DNA from: Porphyra umbilicalis
Taxonomy: Eukaryota; Rhodophyta; Bangiophyceae; Bangiales; Bangiaceae
Reading direction: 5' to 3'
Length of the DNA: 64,000 nucleotides
NCBI GenBank assembly: GCA_002049455.2
Contig: KV919044.1
Span: 39,770-103,769 of the forward strand
Under the pieces are notes generated by a model. It was not told the origin of the DNA, searched no databases, and was given only the letters and a program-made list of their open reading frames with translations. Of the stretch, positions 21,370 to 31,768 are shown in pieces (the first letter of the stretch is position 1; each line of letters opens with the position of its first letter). Position numbers and translations under genes: made by a program.

Positions 21370-21596
21370 GCCTGGAGCCGCTCCAACGCCGCGGCGGGGG
21401 CGCTGCATACCCTCACGCCGCCGCACGTGCGCTCGCCGCCAGCTGGACTTCGCAAGCGCAGTGGGCGGCGTCGCTGGCGGCCAACGGCGCCATGTGCGGC
21501 GAAGAAGACGGCAGCAGCTGCGGCGCCGGCTGCGCCGGCGGCTGCGACGGCGGCAGCAGCGACGGCGGCGGGGGCGGCGGCGGCGGCGGTGGCGGG

Positions 21597-21648
<52 letters not shown>

Positions 21649-22560
21649 GTGGCGGGGGCGGCGGCGGCGGCGGCGTTGGCCGTGGCGGTGGTGGCGGCGG
21701 TGGCGGCGGGGGCAGCGGCGGCGGCTGCGGCGGCCGTGGCGGTGGTGGCGGCGGTGTCGGCGGGGGCAGCGGCGGCGGCGGCGGCTGCGGCGGTGGCAGC
21801 GGGGTCAGCGGCGGCGGCGGCGGCGGCGGGGGCGACAGCGGCGGCCCGCTGCCGCTGCCTGCCACCTCCGTGCCAACCTTCTCGGTGGCTGCCGCGGTGC
21901 AGCCGTCGCCTACCCTCCCGCCGCCGCACCTGCACTCGCCGACAGCCTCGACGCCGCCCAAGCGCCGTGGGCGGAGTCGGTGGCGGTCAACGGCGGCGGA
22001 GAAAGCATCTGTGGCGGCGGCTGCACCGGCGGCGGCGAAGGCGGCAGCTGCGACGGCGGCGGGGGCGGCGGCGGCGGCGGTGGCGGTGGGGGCGTCGGCG
22101 GGGGCGGCGGCGGTGGCGGCGGCGGCGGCGGTGGCGGCGGGGGCAGCGGCGGCAGCGGCGGCGGCGGCGACGACAGCGGCGGCCCGCTGCCGCTCCCTGC
22201 CACCTCCGCGCCGACCCCCTCGGTGGCTGCCGCTGTGCAGCCGTCGCCTACCCTCCCGCCGCCACACCTGCACTCGCCGACAGCCTCGACGCCGCCCAAG
22301 CGCAGTGGGCGGCGTCGGTGGCGGTCAACGGCGGCGGAGGAAGCATCTGTGGCGGCGGCTGCACCGGCGGCTGCGAAGGCGGCAGCTGCGACGGCGGCGG
22401 GGGCGGCGGCGGAGGCGGTGGCGGTGGGGGCGGCGGCGGGGGCGGCGGCGGTGGCGGCGGCGGCGGTGGCGGCGGTGGCGGCTGCGGCGGCGACGGAGTC
22501 GGTGATCCGCCGTCGGACGCTGCGCGGCCACCGGCGCGGGAGCCGCGAGCGCCATCATGA
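21370..22560. repeat. GGC/GCC-rich array of three long units
   Basis: Three head-to-tail units begin near 21402, 21897 and 22240 and share a CGCTGCACTCGCC...AAGCGC.GTGGGCGG box, then expand into (GGC)n and GGCGGTGGC runs of different length. The last two units are about 345 bp apart; the first is longer through GGC expansion. All six frames stay open for hundreds of codons, giving Gly-, Ala-, Arg- or Pro-rich products. I therefore do not call a gene, although a Gly-rich wall-type protein on the plus strand cannot be excluded. Confidence 0.7.
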
Positions 22561-22724
22561 CCCCGGGTTGCCACCGTGTGGAAGCCGCGGCGGGCCGGCG
22601 CGGGCGGCCCTCACGACGGCGACGACCGCGGCCGAGGTAACCCGGGGGATCCCCCGCCGGACCCGTCGGCCAGTCACTCCGGGTTAGTGGCGCTGGGGGC
22701 CTCCCGCCGTGCAAACGATCGTAG

Positions 22725-22775
22725 CAAAGGTGTGTAGGAAAAAAAACCCTGCCCAGCGGGAAAAAAAAACCTTTG
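22725..22775. terminator. Possible 3'-end hairpin beside the Harbinger transposase
   Basis: CAAAGGT (22725-22731) pairs with ACCTTTG (22769-22775), enclosing two A-runs and a CCCTGCCCAGCGGG stem. It lies just beyond the transposase stop codon. A role in 3'-end formation is only inferred. Confidence 0.25.
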
Positions 22776-22803
22776 TGTCTACTCTACTACGCCCTACATC
22801 GCG

Positions 22804-24376
22804 TCACCCAATGTACGGGGCAAGCAATTCGCCTCGGTCGCGATAAATGTCCGCGGTCAGGTCACCTCGCAGGCGCTCGTTCTCCTGCACATTCTGCGTC
22901 TCAGCCCAAGCATCAAAAATGGCAGCCATGCCAGCGGCAGGCGGGTGGGCGACGGGATTAAGAGCAGGGGGCGCGTTGCCGACGGCGTCAATGATATCCA
23001 TTGCCGCAGCGACGCCGCCGACGCCACCGCCAGGTGCTGAAGCCCCGGCGGCAGCAATATCACCGCCGACGCCACCGGGACTGCCGCCGCCAGGTGCAAC
23101 TGCCCCGGCGGCAGCAGTGCCGCCAGCTGGTGTCCCACTGCTCTGTCCTTCCCCACCATCTGACCCGCCGCCAGCATCGCCACCTACGCCACAGTTAGTC
23201 CCACCATCACCCCCCACCGCACGTCGACGGCGACTCAAAAGGTTGCTACGTCGACTCTCCACACACATGTTATGCAGAATGCAAATGGCCTTGTAGGTCG
23301 TCACTAGCTGCGACACAGAGCGGTAGCGCCCAGGGTGGAGCGCAACGTGAAAGCGCTTCATCAATACGCCAAACAGCCGCTCCACGTCCTTTCGGATGGC
23401 CTCTTGGAGGCGGTTGAACGTCGTCTGCTCCTCGGTGGACGGCTTGGGGTGCGGCGACATCATAAAAGCGTAGCGCGGGTAAATCCCGTCGACAAGGTAG
23501 TAGGGTAGCGTGCGGGTGCGGCCATTGATAGTAAAGGGCGTGCCGCGAGGCGGCCACCTGCCGCCAGTGACGTCCAGGTACAGCGGCGACTGCTGCATGA
23601 CGTTGATGTCGTTCAGACTGCCGGGGGCCCCAACAAGCAGGTGCCACACCCACAGGTCCTCGTCACACACAGCTTCTACGACGATGCCCCGCTTTCCCTT
23701 GCGACTCTGGTACGCCCCCGCCATCTCCATCGGGCACTGGTGCCACTCCCAGTGGCAACAGTCGAGGGAGCCCATGCACCCTGGCATCCCGCGTTCCTTG
23801 TTGCGCTCCATAATGGTGTTGAGCTCGTCTTGGTTCGGTCGTCGCAGGTAGGTAGGTCCCCATCGCTTACAATAAAATCCATCAGCAACTTGGTCGACTT
23901 GGCGATCACCGTCCGGGACAGGCGCACGTACTCGTCCGCTCGGTCGGCCGCCTCGCCGTAGGCGATCACGCGAAAGGCAGCCACTACCTTCTGCAGTGGA
24001 TGCGCTTGCAGCTTGCCCGTCGCATTAATGCGTTGTTGGAAGAAAAGCTCGTCCTTAACAGCCAAATAGATACGCCGAAAGACGGCGCGGGGGACACGGA
24101 ACCGCGTCTCAAAGTCCCGTTCTTCGTAGATAGGGAGCACACCGCCAACACCGAAGTAGTCTCGCAAAATGTCGTGCACACCGGCCGCAAAGTCGCGGCG
24201 CTTGTTGCCACGGCGCCCCGCGGTGGAGCCACGATAGAGCCACCGTTGGCGCGCGCGCGTCGGCGCACCGCCATGAGCACATGGACGTGCGCCTGCACCA
24301 CAGCAGCAGCGTCCGCGCCGTCGTCCTCGGCCAGCAGGGCGGCGGTGGCCGAGACCTCCTCCTCCTGGACGTCCAT
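22804..24376 (-). pseudogene. PIF/Harbinger transposase, frameshifted
   Basis: The catalytic half (23811-22804) is an open frame with the DDE signature of the Harbinger superfamily. The first D is in GSLDCCHWEW, the second in YYLVDGIYP about 90 residues on, and the E in RKDVERLFGVL. The family's ICILHNMCVE follows, then a Gly/Ala-rich tail. The upstream helix-turn-helix half (about 24215-23850) continues in another frame (DFETRFRVPRAVFRRIYLAVKDELFF, AFRVIAYGEAADRADEYVRLS). A one-base shift near 23848-23860 and another near 24215-24245 break it. The first ATG in register is at 24376 (MDVQEEEVSATAALLAEDDG). The breaks are not at homopolymers, so true decay is likely. The Myb-like gene at 16444-17676 would be its partner. 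Terminal inverted repeats were not found. Confidence 0.85.
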
Positions 24377-26743
24377 ACGGAAAGCAGGGACGCACACCAC
24401 CGGACCCCGTGGGGGGCGGGGTGGGAATGGGGAAGAACAGCAGGGGCGCCTGGTGCGACGTGGAAATGGAGGAGGGGGGGAGGAGGGGGGACGAGCGGTG
24501 CGAGCAGCGCGCGTGCCCAGCGAGATCGAGGAGGGGGGGGGAGTGGGATGGAGCCCATCCGTGAGAGCAGAGCGCGCGGCCGGCGCGATGGAGGAGGGGC
24601 CGCGTCGGCCGTGCTCACGGGTGTGGTGGGTGGACAAAAATCGGCGGCGGCGGGATGGGGGTGACGACGGCGGTGGCAATCAGCGGGCGGCCCGTGCCGT
24701 CCTCTGAATGGCGTGTCCGGCCGACCACTGCGGACAGCCACCCCAGCCCACCCCCCCACTGCAGATGCACGCCGGGATGCCCCGCCACCACCCCCCCAGG
24801 CAGCGCTCGTGCGGGCGCCTCCGGCCACTAATGCACGGTGGCTAGGCGGCCACCCCCCTTCAAACGGTGCCGATCGCGGCCCCCGCCATCCAGGCGCGAC
24901 CGTTCAGGCTGCAGGACCCCCTCAGGCTCCTGTCAGGGCGCCCCAATAGCTGTAGCACAGCGACCGGCCCAATCTCGCCCCTCCACGCGGCGCTGTCGAC
25001 GGCCCGCGCCGCCCTCGTGAAACGACCTCCCTCCACGAGGGCTCCCAGAGAGGCCCTCCGCAGGCGCAGCTCACCTGGGTTGACAGCCCCTCCCCTCTCA
25101 GATTTCTCTGTGAGCGATGCGTGGGAGCCACGCAGGCGCAAAAAGATCCAACGCGCTTCCCTCTGTGCATGCCGTGACAAAAATATCTGGCGAGAGCCGT
25201 GAACCCGCTTTCGAGAGGAGTGGTCCAGATCGACAATTTCTAGTTTCTGAATGACTGTGAAAAACCGGGGCTGATCGTGGGCCCACACGTTGCTCGCTTA
25301 AGCGTGCTATCTTCTATACTATTTCGAATCGTTCGACCAATGAGAGAGCATAGAAGAATGGGGTCGGCTTCGGACCGACCCCATTTCCGGTCGGGAATGG
25401 GGTCGGTCCGGCACGGGCCCCATTTCTGAAAGCAACATATGCGTTGTACTTACGTCATTTGATTTGGGCAAAATGATGCCTAAATGGGGTCGGAGACGTT
25501 GATGCGGGAGCGTTCCGGCCCCATTTCCTTAATAATGAGACACGTTTGTGCCACGTTGGGCCACGTTTCGCAAATATGACTCGGGGCCGACGTTGCAGGG
25601 TTTGCTCTCAGTCGCAATTCAGAAAACAGCGCCCCTGCTGTGACATATATGAGCCGCCATCAGACGGCTAGACGGTCTTCTGAGAGCAGCTCACACGTAC
25701 AGGCCCGATTGTCTCGCGGGGCCTCACTCATGTATTCGCCGGTACAGTGGGAGGCACCCCCCCAACTTTACAACTTCAATCTCCATGGAGGATATCTGTA
25801 GCAGTGCGCAGGAACGCAATAGGGTGTCTGGTGTCGGCGTGTAGCTCTGTTTTGGAATGTTGACAATCGGATGGCTTTCCTTCTCGAGAGACCGGCACCA
25901 TGGCACGTACTGCACAAGAACCCCATACGAGCCACTAGGTTTCGAGCCCCAGTCACGGACTCAATGGATACCGTTCTATACGTGGTTGAGCGTACGGAGA
26001 TAGTGTTAGGATTTAATGAGCTTGTCGTACATGCCAAGCTGGCTGCAGCCATCTGAAGCACAGTCGGGATGCTTGTTTGGTGGCGGGCCTTCGACTTGTT
26101 TTCAGTCCATCCTGACTAAAATCAAGTCGAAGCAACCGGGAAAACGAAGTTCATTTACAATTACGTAAATCCCGTGCACGTGGCTGAGCCGGCTTTTGAG
26201 CCAGATCTTAAGCAACAGGTAACCGTGAATCAGCCTCAGCTGTCTTTGGTTCTGGATTCCCTTCGTACTTAAGATCGAGTTGAGCAGGATCTGACCCATC
26301 TGCGGGAGCTGCCCGAATGATAATTACGCGCCTGCTTACGATGCCGCGTCGATTGCGCCCGCTCCATGACGTCACCGCGAGCGCGCCACCGCCGACGTGG
26401 TCGCTGCCGCGCTGGTGCTCATGCACCTCTCCCCTCCCCGCCCCGCCGCCATTGCCGCCGGCCGCCCCCGCACGTGGCGCCCGCCGCGGCGGCCGGGTGG
26501 ACGGTCCAATGGGGCGGCACCGGCAGGCACCACCGTCACCTGCCACCCGGTCGCGCCGCCCGTCGTGTGCCGGCGCGGCCATGACGCTCGGCCGGCCCTG
26601 GTGGCGGCGGGGCCCCCCGCCGCCCTGCTGGCGGCGTTCATGCGGTTGCGTTGACGACGCTGTTGACAGTGGCGGTGGCCACGCCGGCAAGTTTCGCCTT
26701 GGCCTTGACGCGCGCGTGGCCGCTGTCGCCGCTGTCGCCGCTG

Positions 26744-26787
<44 letters not shown>

Positions 26788-26865
26788 GTCGCCAACCACG
26801 TCTGTGTGCCGCCAATTCCGTGTGTTGGCGCCGGTCGCCGGTAGCGCACCGGTCGGCCGGTGGTC
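24377..26865. other. Intergenic; GGGGTCGG foldback cluster at 25357-25530
   Basis: No supported gene. AATGGGGTCGG (25357-25367) pairs perfectly with CCGACCCCATT (25375-25385), and at least three more AATGGGGTC or GCCCCATTTC copies follow to about 25530. This forms a compact foldback. The flanking sequence to 26340 has lower GC and no coding signal. 26340-26865 is GC-rich with (GCC)n runs, possibly the promoter side of the PPPDE gene. Confidence 0.45.
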
Positions 26866-28135
26866 ATGACCCCGTCGGCTGACGCTGCCACCCGTGGGGC
26901 GGCCTCTCCCGTCTCTGCGGGCGGCGCCCTCGATGCCCGCGGCGCCTCTGCCACCTCGCCAACGAGCGGCGGCTCGCCCCTGTCGGCGCTCTTTGGGCGC
27001 TTCCGGCGGCGGCGTCCGTCAAAGTCCCCCCCCCGCCCCCAACAGTCGTTCCCCCCCACCAATGACCCTCCCCCCCCCCCCCCCGGGAGCTCACCCTCCA
27101 CGTCTATGACGTGGACGCGGCCGCGTCGCCCGGCAGCATCCCCGCCCTCAACGCCTACCTCTACCCCCTCGGCCTCGGCATCTACCACACGGGCGTTGCG
27201 CTCGGGGCCGTTGAATACTTTTTCGCCGGCGCCGACGCGCCCGGCTCGGGCGTGTGCGAGTGCGCGCCGCGGGGCGCCCCCGACGCCGTGTGGCGGACCG
27301 CCGTGCCGCTCGGCACCGTGCGCTTGTCCGCCACCGACGAGGACGATGTGGTCGACGCGGTGGCGGCCGACTTTCCCGCCCGCGGCTACGACTTGCTGCA
27401 CCGCAACTGTAACGTGTTTTCCGCGGCGCTCGTCGACGCGTTGAGGGGGGGGGGGGCGTGGGGGGGGTGCCTCCGTGGGTCAACCGCCTGGCGGGGCTGG
27501 GGGAGCTCGTGCGGTGTTTGCTGCCGGCAACCATGACGGCGCCGGTGGGGGGGGAGGTGGGGGGGGGGGGGGGGGGGGGCGACGAGGGGCCGACGGCGGC
27601 GGCGACGGCGACGGCGGCGGCGGCGGCCGCTGCGGCCGCCGCGGCCGCAGACGCCACGACGGCGGCGGCGGGGGCGAGTGGGGGGTCGGGGGGGGGCGCC
27701 GCGGTGGGCGGCGGGGGGCGGCGGTTGGCGATTGACGCGGTCGCGCACGTGTCGCCAGCCGCCGACGCTGTGGCCGTGGACGTGGACGACTTGGGCGGTG
27801 GCGCCGCGGACGGCGCCGCGGGGGAGGCGGCGGCGGCCGCGGGGGACCCGGCCCTGTGTCGGCGGTTGGACCTGGACGCGCCACCCGCCGCGCCGCCCGC
27901 CGCGTCACCCGCCACGCCGCTCGCCGCGGTCGCCGTGACGGTTGGGGTGTCGCCCGGCAGCGCCGTGCCACCGCCGTCGGGCGGGGTCCACCGGCCCGCC
28001 GCCGCCGCCGGTGGCAAAGCGCTCCGGCACGTGGCGCTGTCGCCGACCGACGTGCGCGGGGTGGGCGACGCGCTCGGCGGCGGCACCGACTCGGAGGAGG
28101 ACTGGGCGGCGGCGGCGGCGGTGGAGCGGGTGTGA
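26866..28135 (+). CDS. PPPDE/DeSI-type cysteine peptidase, frame broken twice at homopolymers
   Basis: The domain at about 27087-27530 matches the PPPDE fold of deSUMOylating/deubiquitinating isopeptidases. It begins ELTLHVYDVD, carries the catalytic His in GIYHTGVAL, the Cys in LLHRNCNVFS, and ends VPPWVNRLAGLGELV. These enzymes cleave SUMO or ubiquitin isopeptide bonds with a Cys-His dyad; both residues are present. An N-terminal ~65-residue Ser/Pro/Arg-rich extension begins at ATG 26866. A 15-C run (27070-27084) shifts the frame between extension and domain. G runs at 27445-27467 shift it again near the end of the domain. The C-terminal ~200 residues are Ala/Gly low complexity. Breaks only at homopolymers suggest miscounted run lengths rather than a dead gene. 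Confidence 0.7.
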
Positions 28136-28983
28136 GCGCTGCGGCGGGGCCGTGGGTCGGCCTGCGTCTTTGCCCTGCGGTACCTCGGCGTGCATCTGTG
28201 GGCGTGCGCCGTGGGTCCAACGGTCCAGCCGCTGCCGCGTCGTTGGCTTGGTGGGCGGGTGACGGCCCGCGCAACCGACGGCGCGGTGCAGGGGTAGTCG
28301 CGCCGCACTAGCGGCGCGTTGGCGCCCTCTCCGTGGTGGACTGCGTGTCCCGCTGTGCGCAGGCGTTGCGTGCCCTACGGGTACCGATGGTCCTTGGCTG
28401 TGATGAGGAGGCGGCTGCTGCAAAATAGTGTCGGGCGTTCCTCGTCATGGCTGCCCAATCGGTGGGAGAGGGTGGCGGCAACCATAACAGCTATCGTTGG
28501 CAAGCACGAGGTTCGTGCACGGTCATTTGGTCTCCTCATTGTATACGCCTCGTCCACTCTCGCGCACTCTCCCCCTTTCTGTTGCACCTGTCCCTCCCAC
28601 CCGATGTGGGGCAGGACCCCCCCGTATACCGCGCACTCGCGATGCCGCAGTCGTTCCCGCACGCCACGTCGCGCTGCTGACAAAGCTTGCATGGCTCCAT
28701 GTAGCACCGGCACGTCGGCCGGTCGTTGTCCACGCTGGTCAGGCAGTCGAGCCCCGCGCGTGTGTTGTCCGACAAGCCCAGGTGGCAGACCTCGTCACGA
28801 ATCGACGGAAGGACGTCGGCGTCTAGCCCGTCGGCACGTGAGGTGGGGTTAGCCTTTGTCTTGATCTCTTCTTTGGTGAGCGAGTGTGCAACCACCGTCA
28901 GTAACAACAACCATCCCCACTGAACCCCCAGTTCCGATATCCCGCTCCTCGCCCCTAAAACCAAAAGGAGTCCACCACACACC
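28136..28983. other. Intergenic; doubtful cysteine-rich minus-strand frame
   Basis: A minus-strand frame ending at 28536 encodes a hydrophobic stretch (WGWLLLLTVVAHS), then a cysteine-rich segment (TCRCYMEPCKLCQQRDVACGNDCG). It looks like a small secreted protein, but it has no upstream ATG in register and starts within two bases of the stop codon of the reductase gene. I therefore do not call it. A missing first exon would be required. Confidence 0.2.
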
Positions 28984-29910
28984 CTACTTGGCAGCCGCCG
29001 CCGCCCGCTTCTTCAACGCCCGCTTCCGAATCCCCGCGTGCAGGTTGGTAATGTACCGGATTTGCACGCCGAGCGGCGCCGCCCCGAGCGCCGCCCCCAT
29101 CAACGCGTGCACCCAGTACGGGTTGAGGCGGACCTCCCGCCCCCCCGCCCGCCGGAGGGCCCCCTCTGCAAACGCGTCGGCGGTGCACACCATCACGTTG
29201 CCGCGCGCGCGGACCTTGGACATGGCCGACTCGACCATAAACGGCACCAGCGAGTGGACGGCGACGCCCGCGGGCGCCACCTCCCCCGCAAGGCCGACCG
29301 CAAAGGCGTCGGCGTACGCCTTGGTGCCCCCATACGCCGCGAGCATACACGCCGGCACCGTCGCGCCGCCGCCCGAGGAGAGGCAATACACGACGCCGCG
29401 GCGGGCGGCGACCATGGCCGGCAGCAGCGCGCGCGTCACGGCCACCATTGACCGCACGTTGACGTCGAGCATGCGGGTGACCGTCTCGGCGGGGGTGTCC
29501 AAAAAGTCGGTCGGCTCCCCGACATTGACGCCGACATTGTTGACGAGCACGGTCGGGGAGAGGGCGGTGAGGGTGGCGGTCAGCTCTGCCCACGCGCCAG
29601 CGTCGGAGGAGGCAAAGTCAAACGGGATGACCCGCGCGTCGACGCCCGCCGCCCGCACGTCGGCAGCGACGGCCGCGAGTTTGTCCTCCCGCCGCGCGAG
29701 GAGCACCACGTGCAAGCCGCGGGCGGCGAGGCGCCGCGCAAAGGCCGCGCCAATGCCCGCAGAGGCGCCCGTGACGACCGCCCAGGTGCCGGCGTAGGGG
29801 GTCCAGCTCGCGGGGGGGGCCAGAAAGTAGTCGTAGAGGAAGAGCGCGGCGCGCGCGGCGGCGGCGGCGAGGACCACGGCGCCGACGGCGGCGAGCACCG
29901 AGATCGCCAT
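28984..29910 (-). CDS. Very-long-chain 3-ketoacyl-CoA reductase (KAR/HSD17B12-like)
   Basis: The product is 308 aa, the usual length of the family. It is a short-chain dehydrogenase of the ER fatty-acid elongase complex, reducing 3-ketoacyl-CoA to 3-hydroxyacyl-CoA with NADPH. A hydrophobic N-terminal anchor (residues ~3-30) is followed by the cofactor motif TGASAGIG (47-54), NNVG (124-127), the catalytic Ser in CLSSGGG (~178) and Tyr193-x3-Lys197 (YGGTK). The C-terminus is lysine-rich (RKRALKKRAAAAAK), compatible with ER retention but lacking a perfect KKXX. The start is the ATG at 29910; the frame runs further upstream but through Pro-rich low complexity. It is divergent to the HisA gene at 30346. 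Confidence 0.88.
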   Translation of the reverse strand: MAISVLAAVGAVVLAAAAARAALFLYDYFLAPPASWTPYAGTWAVVTGASAGIGAAFARRLAARGLHVVLLARREDKLAAVAADVRAAGVDARVIPFDFASSDAGAWAELTATLTALSPTVLVNNVGVNVGEPTDFLDTPAETVTRMLDVNVRSMVAVTRALLPAMVAARRGVVYCLSSGGGATVPACMLAAYGGTKAYADAFAVGLAGEVAPAGVAVHSLVPFMVESAMSKVRARGNVMVCTADAFAEGALRRAGGREVRLNPYWVHALMGAALGAAPLGVQIRYITNLHAGIRKRALKKRAAAAAK

Positions 29911-30345
29911 GGCGGTGGGGGGGGGGGGGGGGTTGTGGGGGAGAAGCGATGCGGAGAGAAAGGCCACGACCGCAGGGCAGAGTGGTTTTTGTAAAGAAGA
30001 AGGGGGGGGGGGGGTGAATGCAGAGCACAATGGCAGAGTCGGGGAATGGGCACGGCGACGGGCAGCGCCGGGCGCGGGGCGGGGCGGCGGGCCGTCGATC
30101 AACGTCCAGTTGTGTGCCGCGCGGCGATCACAGGGCGCCGCGGGCGCAATCCAGAGGGGGGGCGCGATCCAAAGAGGGGGCCCCCGCGTTGTTGATCCGC
30201 GTCTGGGCCGCCACCCGCCGGCGCAGCCGCGGCCGACGAGACCGCCGCCGGCGCCCCCGCCCGTGGCGCGCTACTGTACCGTCCCCGGCGCGCTCCCCCC
30301 CCCCCCCCCCATTGTTTTCCAACACCCCCCCCCGACCCGTCTGCC
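29911..30345. other. Divergent intergenic region between KAR-like and HisA-like genes
   Basis: This 435-bp spacer between two divergently transcribed genes contains G runs of about 12 near 29921 and 30003 and a C run near 30298. No TATA box was recognised on either strand. Confidence 0.4.
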
Positions 30346-31527
30346 ATGGCCACCGCGTTTTGTCTGCCTGGCGCGCCCCTACCCCACTCGGGCCTCGTGC
30401 CTCCCCCCCCCGCCCCCGCCGGCGGCGCGGCCGCGTCGCGGCGGCGACACCCGCCCGCCGCCCCAACGACGGCCCCGTGCCGGCGCTGCCGACACGCGCC
30501 ACGCATGGCCGCCGACGGCGCGCCGGGTCGTCGACGGCACACCCGCTTCCGGCCGTGCATCGACTTGCACGGCGGCCTCGTCAAACAAATTGTCGGGGGC
30601 ACCCTCTCCGACGCGCCCGCCGCGCCCACCACCGCCACCGCCGCCGCCGCCGCCGCCGCGTCTGGCGCGGGCGGCGGCACCGCCCCCCCCCCCCCCCATC
30701 CCCCCCCCCAGCCTCGAGACCAACTTTTCGACAACCACCCCCGCGGCGGCCTTTGCCGCCCGCTACGCGGCCGACGACCTCCCCGGCGGCCACGTGATTA
30801 TGCTCGGCCCCGGCAATGAGGAGGCCGCCCGCTCCGCCCTCGCCGCCTACCCCGGCGGCTTGCACGTCGGCGGCGGCATTGGGCCGACCAACGCGCGGGG
30901 GTGGCTCGACGCGGGCGCCTCGCACGTGATTGTGACGAGCTACGTCTTTCGGGGGGGGGCCGTCGACTGGGACCGCGTCGCGGAAATGCGGGACTGTGTC
31001 GGCAAGGCGCGCCTCGTCCTCGACGTGTCGTGTCGCAAGCGCGCCGTTGCGGCGGGCGCCGCCGGGCACGGCGCCGCCGCCGCCGCCGACGGCGGCGGTG
31101 GTGGTGGCGGCGACGGCAACGGCAACGGCGACGGCAACGGCGACGGCGCCGTCGAGTACGTCGTGTGCACCGACCGGTGGACGCGCACGAGCGACTTTGT
31201 GCTCGGCGCGGCGGCGGTGCGGCGGCTCGCGGCCAACTGTGATGAGCTGCTCGTGCATGCGGTCGACGAGGAGGGGCGCCGCGGGGGCATTGACGGGCGG
31301 CTGGTGACGCGCTTGGCCGCGTGGGCGTCTGGCGCGGCGGCGGGGGGGGGGGACCTCCCAGTCGTCTACGCGGGGGGGGCGCGCGCGCTCGGCGACTTGG
31401 CCACCGTCGACCGCCTCAGCGGGGGGGGGTCGACTTGACGATTGGGAGCGCGCTCGACCTCTTTGGGGGGGACCTCCCGTACGCCGACGCGGTCGCGTGG
31501 ATGCGGCGTATGGAGGGGGGGGGGTGA
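30346..31527 (+). CDS. HisA-type ProFAR isomerase (eukaryotic HISN3 class), frame broken at homopolymers
   Basis: This enzyme isomerises ProFAR to PRFAR in histidine biosynthesis. The plant-type order is visible: TRFRPCIDLHGGLVKQIVGG, then GGHVIMLGPGNEEAA, YPGGLHVGGGI, GASHVIVTSYVF, RLVLDVSCRKR, VVCTDRW, DELLVHAVDEEG, PVVYAGG and VDLTIGSALDLFGG. Residues before TRFRPC (about 65) are Ala/Arg/Pro-rich and could be a plastid transit peptide. A Gly/Asn/Asp-rich insertion (about 31045-31150) lies between SCRKR and VVCTDRW, where plant enzymes have a short loop. The frame shifts at C runs 30683-30697/30700-30709 and at the 9-G run 31421-31429. The rest is open and conserved, so the breaks are probably run-length errors. 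Confidence 0.85.
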
Positions 31528-31768
31528 CATGGTCGGGAGGGGGCGGGCGGAGAGACACGGACGCGGAGCTTGTTGATTGTTTACACCGTCGTGGGTGGAC
31601 ACGGCCGCCACGCGCTCACCTCTTTTGATCAACGTAGGTGGACACATCGCCACGTGCGCACCTCTTTCCATGCTCCCCATGGATTGCCGTGGCGGGCACT
31701 GCCGCCGTCGCCGTAACGCGCAGCGTCCCAGGGAGCCGCCACCCGCCCCGCCGGCCACCGCGGGTCGG

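Noticed and set aside
26208-27401. 397-codon minus-strand frame
   Set aside because: Antisense shadow of the PPPDE peptidase region and its GC-rich 5' flank.
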